64,000 nt of DNA from Fodinibacter sp963834965 (GCA_963834965.1 CAWIEI010000023.1:1-64000), one strand, 5' to 3'. Positions 48,440 to 60,783 are shown, numbered from the stretch's first letter. The notes: generated by a model from the sequence alone, not told the origin. Translations and numbers: made by a program.

Positions 48440-49060
48440 TCACTCGAAGCGCGACGGGTCCCCGGACCCCACCCGCACGACCTCTGGGGCGCCGCTCGAG
48501 AAGTCGACGACGGTGGTTGGCTCGGTGCCGCACTCCCCCGAGTCGATGACGACGTCGACGACGTGGTCGAGCTCCTCCTTGACGGCCCAGCCGTCGGTCA
48601 TCGGCTCGTCCTCACCGGGCAGCATCAGGGTCGACGACAGCAGCGGCTCGCCGAGCTCGGCGAGCAGCGCCCGGACCACCGGGTGGTCGGGGATGCGCAC
48701 GCCCACCGTGCGCTTCTTCGGGTGCTGCAGCCGGCGGGGGACCTCGTGGGTAGCCGGCAGGATGAAGGTGAACGGGCCGGGCGTGGACGACTTGACCGCC
48801 CGGAACACCGAGTTGTCGACGTGCACCAGCTGGCCGAGCTGGGCGAAGTCGCGACAGATCAGCGTGTAGTGGTGGCGGTCGTCGAGCCGGCGGATCTCGC
48901 GGATGCGGTCCTTGCCCGACTGGTTGCCGACCATGGCGCCGAGGGCGAAGCCGGAGTCGGTCGGGTAGGCGAGCAGGCCACCTTCGCGCAGCACCGCCAC
49001 CGCCTGGGCGATGGCCCGGGGCTGCGGGTCGACCGGGTGCACGTCGAGGTAGCGGGCCAT
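48440..49060 (-). CDS. Sua5/YciO/YrdC-family protein (threonylcarbamoyl-AMP synthase-like)
   Basis: A 206-residue YrdC-fold protein: LREGGLLAYPTDSGFALGAMVGNQSGKDRIREIRRLDDRHHYTLICRDFAQLGQLV, then GPFTFILPATHEVPRRL and KRTVGVRIPDHPVVRALL. Family members make threonylcarbamoyl-AMP for tRNA t6A. The short length and LICRDF segment place it nearer the YciO branch, whose role is less clear, than full-length Sua5. The ATG at 49060 follows TATCGT by 6 bases (leaderless). Confidence 0.82.
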   Translation of the reverse strand: MARYLDVHPVDPQPRAIAQAVAVLREGGLLAYPTDSGFALGAMVGNQSGKDRIREIRRLDDRHHYTLICRDFAQLGQLVHVDNSVFRAVKSSTPGPFTFILPATHEVPRRLQHPKKRTVGVRIPDHPVVRALLAELGEPLLSSTLMLPGEDEPMTDGWAVKEELDHVVDVVIDSGECGTEPTTVVDFSSGAPEVVRVGSGDPSRFE

Positions 49061-49126
49061 GCGCCCACGATAGAGCCGTCGCGCCCACACGGGGAGGCGT
49101 GGCTCCTGCGCCGGGCGGCCCGCCCC

Positions 49127-49975
49127 TCAGGTTCCGCGAAGCCCGCGGTTCCACAGCTCGACGGTCTGCACCACCCAGAAGACCGCGAACAGCGTGATCA
49201 GCACGACCTCGACCCAGAACACCAGCGCGGTCGACGAGGTGGCGAGGTTGATGGCCACCGTCGCCGCGAGGGCCACGAGCATCGCCCCGGCAATCAACCG
49301 GTAGACGGCGACGTAGCGGGAGTGGGTCGAGGGCGCGGACCCCTGGCGCACCGCGGCCTGGACGTCACGGGCGTTGAGCCAGACGACACCGATGATCGCC
49401 AGGAACATCGGGACCGCGGCGGCGTCGTGGCCGTGGGCGACGAAGCTGTCGCGGGCGACGACGAACCACACGACCCCACCGCCGAGCACCACCACGGTGA
49501 GCGCGGCGCCGAGCCGCTCGACGGTGCTCAGGCCGGCGAACCCGCCCTGCCGCAGGGTGATCACCACTGCCACGGCACCGACCACCGCCGCGGTGACGAA
49601 CAGGGCCGGCATGTTGTTGCCGACGAACGCGGGGATGTCGGGGCGCAGCAGGGGTGCCGAGCTGCAGTCCTGCGCCGTGGGGGTGGGGATGAACGCGACG
49701 CCGGGCGCCAGCATCCCGGCGAGGTTCATCAGCACGTCCTCACCGTCGGTGTTGCCCTTCAGCGCGACCAGGCAGACGCCCATCGTGACCAGAACGCCGA
49801 TGAGGACGGCGTGCACCGGCGTGTAGTAGTAGGCGCTGATCGACGGCTGCAGGCAGCGGCCCGCGGCCCACCACTCCAGCACGAGGGCGGTGTAGAGCAG
49901 GAGCACCAGGGCCGCGAGGGCGATGCGCAGGTAGTCGTAGGTCTTGACGGCGGCCAGCGCCGGGTCGGGCTCCAC
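49127..49975 (-). CDS. Hypothetical multi-pass membrane protein
   Basis: A 282-residue protein with about seven predicted helices: IALAALVLLLYTALVLEWW, HAVLIGVLVTMGVCLVAL, ALFVTAAVVGAVAVVITL, LTVVVLGGGVVWFVVA, MFLAIIGVVWLNA, LIAGAMLVALAATVAINLA and LVFWVEVVLITLFAVFWVV. An external loop contains SISAYYYTPVHA and CSSAP. No family is recognised, and no catalytic motif is evident. GTG 49975 lies 8 bases after the osmC stop, so DUF1697-osmC-this gene appear to be one transcript. Confidence 0.72.
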   Translation of the reverse strand: MEPDPALAAVKTYDYLRIALAALVLLLYTALVLEWWAAGRCLQPSISAYYYTPVHAVLIGVLVTMGVCLVALKGNTDGEDVLMNLAGMLAPGVAFIPTPTAQDCSSAPLLRPDIPAFVGNNMPALFVTAAVVGAVAVVITLRQGGFAGLSTVERLGAALTVVVLGGGVVWFVVARDSFVAHGHDAAAVPMFLAIIGVVWLNARDVQAAVRQGSAPSTHSRYVAVYRLIAGAMLVALAATVAINLATSSTALVFWVEVVLITLFAVFWVVQTVELWNRGLRGT

Positions 49976-49983
49976 CGGGCGGC

Positions 49984-50436
49984 TCAGTCCTCGCGCATGT
50001 GGACGGGGGTGCCCAGCTGGACGCTGCGGCTCACCGTGCACAGCCGGTCGTGGCTCTGGGCGATCGCGCGGGGCAGCCGCTCGCGGGCCCGTTCGCCGTC
50101 GTCGCCCTCCGGGAAGCGAACCCGGAAGGTCACGTCGATCTCGCCCATGTGGTTGCCGTGCTCGTCGCGCAGCTTCTCGCCTTCGGCGGTGACCCTGAAC
50201 TCGGTGGGCTCGGCCAGCCGGCTCGTGATGAAGTCGACGTCGATCGCGCTGCACCCGCCGATCGCAGCGAGCAGCAGCTCGACCGGGGTGAAGTCGTCGG
50301 ACTCCCCCGACCCGATGCTCATCGTGCCGCCGCGCGCGTTGGTCACGAGATAGGTGCCGGTGCCGGTGCGGCTCATCTGGATGCTGCGGTGCCCGGGACC
50401 GGTGCCGCCGGTCTCCTGCTCGTGCTGCTGGGCCAT
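49984..50436 (-). CDS. OsmC/Ohr-family protein
   Basis: A 150-residue OsmC-fold protein. The two redox cysteines are in LLAAIGGCSAIDVDFITSRL and SHDRLCTVSRSV, and SDDFTPVELLLAAIGGC is the family signature. Members reduce organic hydroperoxides using thiols, or are YhfA-like with unknown substrate. The ATG at 50436 shares a base with the DUF1697 stop (TGATG), so the two are translationally coupled. Confidence 0.87.
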   Translation of the reverse strand: MAQQHEQETGGTGPGHRSIQMSRTGTGTYLVTNARGGTMSIGSGESDDFTPVELLLAAIGGCSAIDVDFITSRLAEPTEFRVTAEGEKLRDEHGNHMGEIDVTFRVRFPEGDDGERARERLPRAIAQSHDRLCTVSRSVQLGTPVHMRED

Positions 50437-50972
50437 CAGGCTCCCCACTTCTGGTCGATGGCGCGAACCACCTCGAGGTCGCGCCAGGTGGTCGTTCGGC
50501 CGGTGATGCGTTCGATGCGGGTGTTGGTGAGCTTGGTCTTCTGGAAGCCGCCGCTCATCTCGGCAAGGATCTGCGCGCCGAGCACGAGGCAGCGCTCGCC
50601 GGGTGCGTCCCAGGCGTCAAGCTCCTTCGCCGCCGCCACCGGGATGTCGCCGTCGGCCAGTGCCAGGTAGCGCTTGCCGCCCGGGATGAGCGGTGGCACG
50701 GCATCGACGGCTGCCAGCGCTGCCCGCAGCTCGGGCGGGGTGCGCACCACGCACGGCACCGAGAACCCGGCGAACTCCTCGAGCACCGTGGACATCCTGC
50801 TGGCCACGGCGGCGCACGACCGGCGGCCGCTGCGGACGAACACGTTGCCGGACTGGATGTGCGTGGCGACGTCGGTGAACCCGGCATCCTCGAGCGCGGT
50901 GCGCAGGTCGGCCATCTTCACGAAGCGCCCGCCCACGTTGACGGCCCGCAGGAACGCGACGTAGGACGGCAT
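50436..50972 (-). CDS. DUF1697-family protein
   Basis: A 178-residue protein of DUF1697: PSYVAFLRAVNVGGRFVKMADLRTALEDAGFTDVATHIQSGNVFV is the unmistakable start, and RYLALADGDIPVAAAKELDAW and WRDLEVVRAI close it. The fold is ferredoxin-like; the function is unknown. The start ATG at 50972 leaves 37 bases to the divergent phosphatase gene, so the promoters overlap. First gene of the DUF1697-osmC-membrane protein unit. Confidence 0.88.
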   Translation of the reverse strand: MPSYVAFLRAVNVGGRFVKMADLRTALEDAGFTDVATHIQSGNVFVRSGRRSCAAVASRMSTVLEEFAGFSVPCVVRTPPELRAALAAVDAVPPLIPGGKRYLALADGDIPVAAAKELDAWDAPGERCLVLGAQILAEMSGGFQKTKLTNTRIERITGRTTTWRDLEVVRAIDQKWGA

Positions 50973-51009
50973 GGCGCACATCCTGTCACCGGGCTGCCAC
51001 AGTGGGTCA

Positions 51010-51621
51010 ATGTCCTCCTCAGCCACCGACGCCTCCGGACGCCTCGTCCTCGTCCGCCACGGCCAGACGCAGTGGAGCCGAGACGGGCGGCACACCGGGC
51101 GCACCGACGTCCCGCTCACGGATGCCGGGGAGCGCGACGCACGCCGGCTCGCCTCCCTGCTGGCCCGCTTCGACTTCTCTCTCGTGCTGTCCTCGCCGCT
51201 CGACCGGGCCTTGCGCACCGCGCAGCTGGCCGGCCTGGACCCCACGACCGACGGCGACCTGGTCGAGTGGGACTACGGCGACTGCGAGGGCCGGACGACG
51301 CCTGAGATCCGCGAGTCGCTGGGGAACCCGGCCTGGACGGTCTTCGCCGACGGGGTCTCACCCGGAGACACCCCGGGCGAGACGGTCGAGGAGGTCGCGG
51401 CCCGAGCCTCCCGGGTGCTGGCCCGGGTGCAGGAGCCCCTTCAGCACGGCGACGTCGCGCTGGTCGCCCACGGCCACCTGCTGCGGATCCTCGCCGCCAC
51501 CTACCTGCGCGAGGACGCCCGCTTCGGCGCGCACCTCCTGCTCGACGCCGGCGCGGTGTGCGTGCTCGAGGGCGAGCACGGGGTGCCCGGCATCCGGTCG
51601 TGGAACCAGACCGCGGGCTGA
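51010..51621 (+). CDS. Histidine phosphatase (phosphoglycerate mutase-like)
   Basis: A 203-residue enzyme of the histidine phosphatase superfamily. LVLVRHGQTQWSRDGRHTGRTDVPLT holds the phospho-histidine RHG; EWDYGDCEGRTTPEIRE the acid; VALVAHGHLLRILAATYL the second histidine. It is a broad or unknown phosphatase rather than the glycolytic mutase, judging by length. ATG 51010 is chosen because CACAGT, a weak leaderless -10, precedes it by 6 bases; an earlier in-frame ATG at 50971 overlaps the DUF1697 start. Confidence 0.85.
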   Translation: MSSSATDASGRLVLVRHGQTQWSRDGRHTGRTDVPLTDAGERDARRLASLLARFDFSLVLSSPLDRALRTAQLAGLDPTTDGDLVEWDYGDCEGRTTPEIRESLGNPAWTVFADGVSPGDTPGETVEEVAARASRVLARVQEPLQHGDVALVAHGHLLRILAATYLREDARFGAHLLLDAGAVCVLEGEHGVPGIRSWNQTAG

Positions 51622-51639
51622 GGGCCTGCTGACCCGTGC

Positions 51640-52032
51640 TCAGCCGTCGAGGCCGGGACCCTCGATCACCGACATGACGTTGCCCGACGGGTCGGTGAAC
51701 CAGGCGATGAGCGGGCCACCCTTGCGGAAGACGCCGTCGTCGTCGGTCTCGGCCTGGGTGCCCTCGTAGTGCTCGAACGCCACGCCGCGCTCGGTGAGCG
51801 CCGCGACCGTGGCCGCGACGTCGTCGACCGGGAAGTTGAGCACGGTGTACGTGGCGGGCACGTGGTCGGGCTTGGGGTAGAGCAGGATCGGCCGGCCGCC
51901 GGTGGGGCGCAGCACGAGCATCCCCGTGTCCGTCTCGCCGACCGCCAGGCCGAGCACGTCGCCGAAGAACTGCTTGGACTGTGCGATGTCCTTCACGGCG
52001 ATGCCGCTGAACGCCTTCGATGTCTCGAGCAT
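51640..52032 (-). CDS. VOC-superfamily protein
   Basis: A 130-residue glyoxalase-fold protein: KAFSGIAVKDIAQSKQFFGDVLGLAVGE, ILLYPKPDHVPATYTVLNFPVDDVAATVAALTERGVAFEHY and WFTDPSGNVMSVIEG. The DPSGN motif and paired half-folds are clear; the metal and substrate are unknown. The ATG follows TACGGT by 7 bases (leaderless). Convergent with the phosphatase gene. Confidence 0.83.
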   Translation of the reverse strand: MLETSKAFSGIAVKDIAQSKQFFGDVLGLAVGETDTGMLVLRPTGGRPILLYPKPDHVPATYTVLNFPVDDVAATVAALTERGVAFEHYEGTQAETDDDGVFRKGGPLIAWFTDPSGNVMSVIEGPGLDG

Positions 52033-52054
52033 GCGCCCCACCGTACGCGTGGGT

Positions 52055-53536
52055 TCAGGGCAGCGGCCAGGTGTGGACGGGCTCGTTGGAGTCCATGTGC
52101 TCGGTGTACTGCTCGAGCATCCGGCGCAGCGCCTCGCGGCGGTCGCACCCGGCATCCTGGAACGACTGCACGGCCCGGCTCTGCCACTCGGCGCCGTTGA
52201 CCCCCGACTTGCACCGCCCCTCGATGACGCCGAGGAACCGCTCGCGCACGGCATCCGAGACGCCCCACTGACGCAGCCCCTCGTGGGCCAGCGGGAGCAG
52301 GTGGCGCAGCACCAGCTCGTCGGCCGACAGCTCGCCGAAGCCGGGCCAGTAGAGGCGGGCGTCGATGCCGTCGCGGGCCGCTCGCCGGAAGTTCTCCTCG
52401 CAGGCGGCGAAGCTCATCTTGGTCCAGACCGGGCGGTCCTCGTGGGCCAGCATCCGGATGGCGCCGTAGTAGAACGCGGCGTTGGCGAGCACGTCGACGA
52501 TGGTCGGGCCGGCCGGGAGGACACGGTTCTCGACGCGCAGGTGGGGGGTGCCGCCGACGATGTCGTAGATCGGCCGGTTCCAGCGGTAGACCGTGCCGTT
52601 GTGCAGCCGCAGCTCGGACAGCGCGGGCGCAGTGCCGGCCTCGAAGGCCGCCATCGGATCCTCGTCGCTGGTCTCGGCGAGCAGTGTCGGGAAGTAGCGG
52701 ACGTTCTCCTCGAACAGGTCGAAGATCGAGGTGATCCAGCGCTCGCCGAAGAAGACGCGGGGCCGCACGCCCTGGTTCTTCAGCTCGATGGGCCGGGTGT
52801 CGGTGGCCTGCTTGAACAGCTCGATGCGGGTCTCGGCGTGCAGCCGCTTGCCGAAGAAGAACGGGGAGTTCGCGGCCAGGGCCACCTGGGGCGCGGAGAG
52901 CGCCTGGGCGGCGTTCCAGTGCGCGGCGAACTCGCTGGGAGCCACCTGCAGGTGCAGCTGGACGCTCGTGCAGGCTGACTCGGGCGCGATCGAGTCGCAG
53001 TAGGTGGCGACCCGCTCGCCGGTCGGGCCCTCGATGTCGAGGTAGATGTCCTCACCGCGCGCCACGAAGATCGAGTCGTTGAGGGCGGTGTAGCGGTTGT
53101 TGCCGCTGATCCACTCGCCCTCGTAGTGCTCGGGCATGATCGTGGGCAGGATGCCGATCGCGACGATCTTGCTGCCGACCTCCTTGGCCGCGCGGTCGGC
53201 GGCGTTGAGGCTGTCGCGCAGCTCGGCCTCGAGCTCGAGCGCGGAGTCGCCGGGCAGCGGCCGCGGGGGCACGTTGAGCTCGATGTTGTACTGCGCCAGC
53301 TCGGTCTGGTAGGTCTCGTCGGCAATGGCGTGCAGCACCTTCTCGTTGTGGAAGTGCGGCTGCATGTCGGTGTCGACGAGGTTGAGCTCGATCTCGAGCC
53401 CGGTCATCGGCCGGTCGAACTCGAACGAGCTGGTGGTGAGCATCTTCTCGAAGACGTCGAGGTTCTGGCGCACCTTCTCGCGATAGCGCTGGCGCTCCTC
53501 ACGGCTGTAGCTCTGCGCCTGGACCTCTGCTCCCAT
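52055..53536 (-). CDS. GCS2-type glutamate-cysteine ligase
   Basis: A 493-residue ATP-dependent carboxylate-amine ligase. MTGLEIELNLVDTDMQPHFHNEKVL has the metal-binding glutamates, and YNIELNVPPRPLPG, TSVQLHLQVAPSEFAAHWNAAQAL and LRVENRVLPAGPTIVDVLANAAFYYG continue the family. It probably joins glutamate to cysteine or another amine; in organisms using mycothiol the true product may differ. ATG 53536 is chosen over GTG 53593 because GAEVQ begins the conserved start and TTGGCT lies 6 bases before it. Divergent from sbcD. Confidence 0.8.
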   Translation of the reverse strand: MGAEVQAQSYSREERQRYREKVRQNLDVFEKMLTTSSFEFDRPMTGLEIELNLVDTDMQPHFHNEKVLHAIADETYQTELAQYNIELNVPPRPLPGDSALELEAELRDSLNAADRAAKEVGSKIVAIGILPTIMPEHYEGEWISGNNRYTALNDSIFVARGEDIYLDIEGPTGERVATYCDSIAPESACTSVQLHLQVAPSEFAAHWNAAQALSAPQVALAANSPFFFGKRLHAETRIELFKQATDTRPIELKNQGVRPRVFFGERWITSIFDLFEENVRYFPTLLAETSDEDPMAAFEAGTAPALSELRLHNGTVYRWNRPIYDIVGGTPHLRVENRVLPAGPTIVDVLANAAFYYGAIRMLAHEDRPVWTKMSFAACEENFRRAARDGIDARLYWPGFGELSADELVLRHLLPLAHEGLRQWGVSDAVRERFLGVIEGRCKSGVNGAEWQSRAVQSFQDAGCDRREALRRMLEQYTEHMDSNEPVHTWPLP

Positions 53537-53628
53537 GGCGTCAGCCAACCACGGACCGACCCGAGCCGGTAGCCGGAACCGCGTTTCGGTCACCAGCGAT
53601 GTCGCACCCCACTCGTAGCGTGGGTGTC

Positions 53629-54816
53629 GTGCGGCTGATCCACACCTCCGACTGGCACCTGGGGCGCTCGTTCCACCAGGTGGGGCTGCTCGGGGCCCAG
53701 GCGGCCTACCTCGACTCCCTCGTCGACGTCGTGCGCCGCGAGCGGGTCGACGCCGTGCTGGTCAGTGGCGACGTCTACGACCGGGCGATGCCCTCGCCCG
53801 AGACCGTCGACCTGCTCTCCCAGAGCCTGGTGCGGCTGGTCGACGCCGGCGCCCAGGTGGTCGTCAGCAGCGGCAACCACGACTCCGCCATCCGGCTCGG
53901 GTTCGCGTCGGGGCTGCTCGAGCGGGCCGGGCTGCACCTGCGCACCTCGGTGTCCGACGTCGGCCGGCCCGTGCTGGTCGGCGACGTCGCGGTGCACCCG
54001 CTGCCCTACCTCGAGCCGGCGCTGGCCGCCGACGCCCTGGGCGCCACCGAGCGCACCCACGCCGGCGTGCTTCGGGCGGCGATGACGCGGGTGCGCGCCG
54101 ACGCCGAGCAGCGCGGTGGCCGAACCGTGGTCATGGCCCACGCCTTCGTCACCGGCGGGGTCAGCAGCGAGTCCGAGCGCGACATCTCGGTTGGGGGCGT
54201 GTCGGCGGTGCCGCCCGCGGTGTTCGCCGGGGTCGACTACACGGCTCTGGGGCACCTGCACGGCCGGCAGGAGGTGGTTGAGGGCGTGCGATACAGCGGC
54301 TCGCCCGTCGCGATGTCGTTCTCCGAGTGGGCGCACCGCAAGGGCAGCCTGCTCGTCGACCTCTCCGGCGCCTCTCCGGTGGTCGAGCACGTCGAGGCGC
54401 CGGTCGAACGCCCGCTGGCGCTGCTGCGCGGCACGCTCGACCAGCTGCTCACCGACCCCGCCCACCGCGGCGCCGAGGCCGCCTGGTGCCAGGTCACCCT
54501 CACCGACCCGCAGCGCCCGCTCGGGGCCATGGACCAGGTGCGTCGTCGCTTCCCGTTCACCCTCGAGCTGCGCTTCGACCCCCAGGGCGCCACCGTGCCG
54601 CTGCGGCCTTACGCCGCCCGGGTCGCCACCGCCACCGACGTCGAGGTGTGCTGCGACTTCCTCGGCCACGTCCGCGGCGGCCGCGGCCCCAGTGACGACG
54701 AGCGGGCGCTGCTCGCCGAGGCTGTCGAGGCCAGCCGGCTCGCCCGCCAGGTCGGTGACGACGAGGGGGTCGCCGCCGGGTCCGACCCGGATGCCGGGGC
54801 GGTCGGCGCCGCATGA
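53629..54816 (+). CDS. sbcD: Exonuclease SbcD (Mre11-like)
   Basis: A 395-residue calcineurin-like nuclease. Metal motifs are HTSDWHLGRSFHQ, VSGDVYDRA, SSGNHDS, MAHAF and GHLHGRQ, all in order. With SbcC it trims hairpins and double-strand ends. The GTG at 53629 follows TAGCGT by 7 bases and places HTSDWHLG at residues 4-11, as usual; the ATG at 53599 would add ten residues. It overlaps sbcC by four bases (ATGA). Confidence 0.92.
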   Translation: MRLIHTSDWHLGRSFHQVGLLGAQAAYLDSLVDVVRRERVDAVLVSGDVYDRAMPSPETVDLLSQSLVRLVDAGAQVVVSSGNHDSAIRLGFASGLLERAGLHLRTSVSDVGRPVLVGDVAVHPLPYLEPALAADALGATERTHAGVLRAAMTRVRADAEQRGGRTVVMAHAFVTGGVSSESERDISVGGVSAVPPAVFAGVDYTALGHLHGRQEVVEGVRYSGSPVAMSFSEWAHRKGSLLVDLSGASPVVEHVEAPVERPLALLRGTLDQLLTDPAHRGAEAAWCQVTLTDPQRPLGAMDQVRRRFPFTLELRFDPQGATVPLRPYAARVATATDVEVCCDFLGHVRGGRGPSDDERALLAEAVEASRLARQVGDDEGVAAGSDPDAGAVGAA

Positions 54817-57806
54817 GGGTGCACCGGCTCGAGATCGAGGCGTTCGGCCCGTTCCCAGACAGGGTCGTCGTCGACGTCGACGCCCTGTCTTGCGAGGGGC
54901 TCTTCCTCATCCACGGCCCCACCGGCTCGGGCAAGACCAGCCTGCTCGACGCCATCTGCTTCGCGCTCTACGCCGACGTGCCGGGGTCGCGCTCCAAGCG
55001 CGGCCTGCGCAGCGACCACGCCCGGCCCGGTGCCGTGCCGCGCGTCACGCTCGAGCTCACCGCCGGCACCCGGCGGCTGCGCATCAGCCGCTCCCCCGAG
55101 TTCGTGCGGCCCAAGAAGCGCGGCAACGGCACGGTGTCGGTGCAGGCGATGGTGACCCTCGAGGAGCGCCACGAGCACCGGTGGGTCGCGCTCAGCACCC
55201 GTAACGACGAGGTCGCCGACGTCGTCAAGGACGCCCTGGGCATGGGCATGGCGCAGTTCGCCAAGGTGGTGCTGCTCCCCCAGGGCGAGTTCGCGGCGTT
55301 CCTGCGGGCCACCCCCGACGACCGCCGCGAGGTGCTCGAGCGGCTGTTCGACATCTCGGCGTTCAGCGACGTCGAGGCCTGGCTGGCGCAGGCCCGGCGC
55401 ACCGCCGTGGCCGACCTCGAGGCGGCCGGGTCGGCGCTGGCGGCGGTGCTCGCCCGCGCCGACGACGTACTCGCGCAGGCCGGCTCCGTCGCCGACACCT
55501 CGCAGCTGCCGCCCGAGTCGGTGGCCACGCACCTGCACGCCGTCGCCGCCCACCTCGGCGCCCGGGTGAGCACGACCATGGTGGCCTTCGACACGGCATC
55601 CGGGGCCGAGCGGGGGGCCGCCGAGGCGCTCGCCACGGCGCGCCGGCTCGACGAGGTGCGCACCCGGGGGCTGCAGGCGGCGGCCCGGCTCCTCGAGCTC
55701 GAGGCCGCTGCCGAGCGCCACGCCGAGCGGGTGACGACGCTGGCTGCGGCCGAGCGAGCAGCCGGTCTGGCCGGTCACCTCACCGCCCTCGACCGGGCGA
55801 ACGACGACCTGGCCCGGCACCGGCGGCGGGTCGACGACGTGCGGGCCACCCTGCCAGGGCCGCTCAGCACGTCGGCCGACGACGTCGCCGCGGCGCTCGC
55901 CGGGGTACGGGCCCTCGACGCCACCGTCGCCGCCCTGGTGCGCGAGACCGACGACCGGGCCCGCCGCGCCCGCCAGCGGGCAGAGCTCGACGACCGCGTC
56001 GAACAGCTCGTGGCGCTGGCCGAGCGGTCCCGGGTCGAGCTGGCCGAGCTCGAGGCCGAGCGCGCGCTGCTGGCTGCCGAGGCCGAAGGGCGTGCGGTTG
56101 GCGCCGGCCGGGTGGCTGAGCTCGAGCTGCTGCTCGACACCGCACGGTCCCGCATCGCGGTGCTCGACGCCGCCGAGCATGACATCGCCCGGGCCGACGC
56201 ACTGGCCCCCCGGCACGCAGAGCTGCGCGAAGAGGTGCTCGACCGCCGCACCGAGCTGCTCGACCTGCGCCAGCTCCGGCTCGACGGCATGGCGGCTGAG
56301 CTCGCCCGGTCACTGTCCGCCGACGAGCCCTGCCCCGTCTGCGGGGCGCGCGAACACCCTTCTCCCGCAACAAGCTCCGACCCGGTGCTGCCCGACGACA
56401 TCATCGCGGCCGAGCAGCGGCTGAGCGACGCCGACGGGCGGCTGCGCACGCTGGAGGCTGAGGTCCACGCGTTGCGCACCCGGGCTGACACGCTGCTGTC
56501 GGGGCTCGCCGGCACCGACCGGCCCTTCCTCGAGCAGGCCGTGGCGGAGGCTGATGCGGCCCTCACGGCGGCCCGCACCGATGCTGCCGCCCACGCCGCG
56601 GCGGCGGCCAGGCTCGACGCCGCCGCGCGGGCCGTCGAGGTGCACCGCCAGCTGGTCACCGGCTGCGCCACGCGTCTCGAGGCGGGACTGGCTGCCCTCG
56701 ACGAGCTCACCGCCGCAGACGATGCTGGCGCACACCGGGTCGCGGCCCTGACAGCCGAGCACGACGGATGCCCGTGTGCATCAACCGAACCGGCGGACCA
56801 CGTCCGGGCCGGGCGGGTGCTCGCCGACCTGGCCGCTGCCGCCGACGACTGTGCCGGGTCCGTCGACCGCCTGGCCTCCGTGAGCACCGACCTCCGGTCC
56901 GCCCTCGACGCCGCCGGGCTCGACGACGTCGAGTCGGCCCGGGAAGCACTGCTGCCCCGCGCCGAGCTGGTCCGGCTGCGCGAGGCGGTCACCGCCCACG
57001 TCGAGGACACCGCCGCCGCGCGGGCCGTGGCGCAGGAGCCGGAGGTCGTCGCGGCCCTGGCCGCCGACCCGCCCGACCTCGCCGCCGCGCAAGCCGCCGA
57101 GCGGGCCGCCCGCGAGGCGATGCTCGCAGCGCAGGCCGCCCAGCACGACGCCGCCCGTGCGCAGCGTCAGCTCGAGCGGCTGCTGCCCCTCGTCGACGAC
57201 GCGTGTGCCGCCGTCGCAAGGACCGCCGACCGCCACGCCCGGGTGCGCGACCTCGCCGACACCACGAGCGGCACCGGCCCCGACAACACGCTGCGGATGC
57301 GGCTGACCGCCTACGTGCTCGCGGCCCGGCTCGAGACGGTGGCGGCACTGGCCAACGAGCGGCTGGCCGTCATGGGCGGCGGGCGCTACCTGCTCGAGCA
57401 CTCCGACGAGCGGGCCGCGCGCAACGCCCGGTCAGGTCTCGGCCTGCGGGTGCTCGACCAGTGGACCGGCCGGGTTCGCGACACCGCCACCCTCTCCGGT
57501 GGGGAGTCCTTCATGGCCTCCCTGGCGCTGGCGCTCGGTCTGGCCGATGCCGTGCGCGAGGAGGCCGGTGGCCTCGACCTCGGCACGCTCTTCATCGACG
57601 AGGGCTTCGGCAGCCTCGACGACGACAGCCTCGAGCAGGTGCTCACCGTGCTCGACGGGCTGCGTGAGGGCGGCCGGGCCGTCGGCGTGGTGAGCCACGT
57701 CGCCGACCTGCGCGCCCGCATCACCCACCAGGCCGTGGTGCACAAGGGCGCGTCGGGCAGCACCGTCGAGGTGCGGGCCGGCGCGGCGGTTGAGCCGGCC
57801 GCCTGA
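54813..57806 (+). CDS. sbcC: Exonuclease SbcC (Rad50-like ATPase)
   Basis: A 997-residue SMC-like ATPase. Walker A is GPTGSGKTS (K41); the zinc hook CPVC is at 507-510, near the middle, flanked by long Ala/Glu/Arg coiled coils; the signature is TLSGGESFMASLALALGLAD and Walker B LGTLFIDEGFGSLDDDSLEQVL at the C-terminus. It forms the Mre11-Rad50-like complex with SbcD for end processing. The ATG is coupled to sbcD. Convergent with gcvP. Confidence 0.93.
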   Translation: MRVHRLEIEAFGPFPDRVVVDVDALSCEGLFLIHGPTGSGKTSLLDAICFALYADVPGSRSKRGLRSDHARPGAVPRVTLELTAGTRRLRISRSPEFVRPKKRGNGTVSVQAMVTLEERHEHRWVALSTRNDEVADVVKDALGMGMAQFAKVVLLPQGEFAAFLRATPDDRREVLERLFDISAFSDVEAWLAQARRTAVADLEAAGSALAAVLARADDVLAQAGSVADTSQLPPESVATHLHAVAAHLGARVSTTMVAFDTASGAERGAAEALATARRLDEVRTRGLQAAARLLELEAAAERHAERVTTLAAAERAAGLAGHLTALDRANDDLARHRRRVDDVRATLPGPLSTSADDVAAALAGVRALDATVAALVRETDDRARRARQRAELDDRVEQLVALAERSRVELAELEAERALLAAEAEGRAVGAGRVAELELLLDTARSRIAVLDAAEHDIARADALAPRHAELREEVLDRRTELLDLRQLRLDGMAAELARSLSADEPCPVCGAREHPSPATSSDPVLPDDIIAAEQRLSDADGRLRTLEAEVHALRTRADTLLSGLAGTDRPFLEQAVAEADAALTAARTDAAAHAAAAARLDAAARAVEVHRQLVTGCATRLEAGLAALDELTAADDAGAHRVAALTAEHDGCPCASTEPADHVRAGRVLADLAAAADDCAGSVDRLASVSTDLRSALDAAGLDDVESAREALLPRAELVRLREAVTAHVEDTAAARAVAQEPEVVAALAADPPDLAAAQAAERAAREAMLAAQAAQHDAARAQRQLERLLPLVDDACAAVARTADRHARVRDLADTTSGTGPDNTLRMRLTAYVLAARLETVAALANERLAVMGGGRYLLEHSDERAARNARSGLGLRVLDQWTGRVRDTATLSGGESFMASLALALGLADAVREEAGGLDLGTLFIDEGFGSLDDDSLEQVLTVLDGLREGGRAVGVVSHVADLRARITHQAVVHKGASGSTVEVRAGAAVEPAA

Positions 57807-57830
57807 GGCCACCGGCCGGCATCCGAAGTC

Positions 57831-60716
<2,886 letters not shown>

Positions 60717-60783
60717 GGTGGCTCCTGGAGGGCAGACGGCGTCGACGTCTCCCCCTCTGTCACGCACCGGCGCGGGGCCGGGT

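Noticed and set aside
48563..50353. 596-codon plus-strand frame across the Sua5-like, membrane protein and osmC genes
   Set aside because: It runs antisense over three good genes and has a His/Asp/Arg-rich shadow composition.
54609..56216. 535-codon minus-strand frame across sbcD/sbcC
   Set aside because: Shadow of the sbcC coiled-coil region; no start signal or domain.
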